DNA of 64,000 nt from Alphaproteobacteria bacterium. GTDB taxonomy: Bacteria > Pseudomonadota > Alphaproteobacteria > VGDZ01. Within the stretch, counting starts at the first letter, position 1. The number at the start of each line of letters is the position of its first letter. The stretch spans positions 60,891 through 124,890 of the forward strand of contig VGDZ01000001.1 of the NCBI GenBank assembly GCA_016869515.1, written 5' to 3'. Below the pieces are notes generated by a model, which saw only the letters and a list, made by a program, of their open reading frames with translations, was not told the origin of the DNA and did not search any database. Shown here in pieces: positions 63,528 to 64,000 of this stretch. The position numbers and the translations under genes were made by a program.

Positions 63528-64000
63528 TCAGTTGCCCGAGGCGAGGCGGTCGGGATCGAGCAGGATGTCGCGGCGCACGGCGCCGATCGGGCCCAAGGGC
63601 GGGATCGGCTTGCCGTCGACCTGGATTTCGAGGCCGCCGGCATTGCCGGTGATCAGCACCAGGTTTTTGCGATTGGGGGCGCGGTAGGAATCGCCCGCGC
63701 GCAGCACCCGGGTCAGCAGCAAATCGCGGTTTCGGTCTTGGATCTGGACCCAGGAATCCATCCGCGCCATCAGCACGACGCGGCCGCCGACATTGGCCGC
63801 GCCGAAATGCTGCGGCGGGTTGGCGGGTTCGGTCTCGCTGGCGGCCGGTTGAGCGGCGGTCTCGACAGGCGCGGGAGAAGAAACCTGAGCGGACGGCGCT
63901 GCAGACAAAGCTGACGGCGCGGGCGCAAGCGACGCGGTCGGGACGGACGGCGCCGGCGCGGTCGCCGCGGAGGGCGCAGGGGTCGGTGCCGGCAGGGGTA
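63528..64000 (-). CDS. rodZ: RodZ-like protein, C-terminal part (5' end beyond the window)
   Basis: The frame is open from 63528 to the window end, so only the last about 157 residues are seen: an Ala/Pro/Ser-rich linker followed by a DUF4115-type domain (VLMARMDSWVQIQDRNRDLL, RAGDSYRAPNRKNLVLITGN, GGLEIQVDGKPIPPLGP). This is the periplasmic end of the cytoskeletal protein RodZ; the helix-turn-helix and membrane segment would be outside. The neighbourhood with ispG supports the call. Confidence 0.85.
   Translation of the reverse strand, partial: PLPAPTPAPSAATAPAPSVPTASLAPAPSALSAAPSAQVSSPAPVETAAQPAASETEPANPPQHFGAANVGGRVVLMARMDSWVQIQDRNRDLLLTRVLRAGDSYRAPNRKNLVLITGNAGGLEIQVDGKPIPPLGPIGAVRRDILLDPDRLASGN

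Overview
The window is a high-GC (roughly 65-68 % by eye) stretch of an alphaproteobacterial chromosome, probably Rhodospirillales-like. Evidence for this: the F0 operon atpI-atpB-atpE-atpF'-atpF stands apart from any F1 genes and carries the b/b' pair; the order rodZ-ispG-hisS-prfA-prmC-DUF4167 is typical of alphaproteobacteria; genes are packed with 1- and 4-base stop/start overlaps. No tRNA, rRNA, CRISPR array, insertion sequence or phage gene is visible.

Layout. Bases 1-6350: a truncated DUF2817 gene, an operon of HAD phosphatase, TPR (TTC38-like) protein and class II aldolase, nudC, and an AtuA gene whose C-terminal domain is a separate overlapping gene. 6431-10821: an acyl-CoA operon (MFS carrier, acyl-CoA dehydrogenase, CaiB-type CoA transferase, MaoC fold, cupin). 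10866-13263: ATP synthase F0 operon with a visible promoter. 13299-19267: hydrolase, ilvH-ilvB-miaA, serB, transaldolase. 19485-21722: TauE exporter, small membrane protein, universal stress protein.

21719-49892 is a sulfur-oxidation island. A leftward operon (TauD-like oxygenase, two small unknown genes, cysG for siroheme) diverges from the dsr operon dsrABEFHCMKLJOPN. The presence of dsrEFH and dsrL and the absence of dsrD indicate the oxidative (reverse) pathway, sulfane sulfur to sulfite. Next come a divergent pair of units (DUF4202-like plus an unusual single-cysteine DsrC homologue; a YeeE/YedE sulfur transporter), a YkgJ protein, aprBA, sat with an ankyrin gene, and qmoA-qmoB-hdrC-hdrB. 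AprBA and Sat would take sulfite via APS to sulfate, gaining ATP. Qmo/Hdr would take electrons from AprBA.

The most interesting observation is a shared AT-rich inverted repeat, ATTC-N8-G(N)AT, in four intergenic regions of the island (24634, 38013, 42892, 44666). Three lie between divergent units. It matches the known operator form of persulfide-sensing ArsR-family repressors (SqrR/BigR type), and it would place the unknown genes (TauD-like, two small proteins, DUF4202, DsrC-like, ankyrin) in one sulfur regulon. The second is the DsrC paralogue with a histone-like basic tail that keeps only one of the two redox cysteines.

50280-64000: an orphan ABC binding protein divergent from a membrane adenylate cyclase, a phytanoyl-CoA dioxygenase-like gene, two large lipoproteins, DUF4167, and prmC-prfA-hisS-ispG-rodZ (rodZ cut by the window end). 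Three copies of a palindromic intergenic repeat occur at about 14.2, 39.2 and 63.4 kb.
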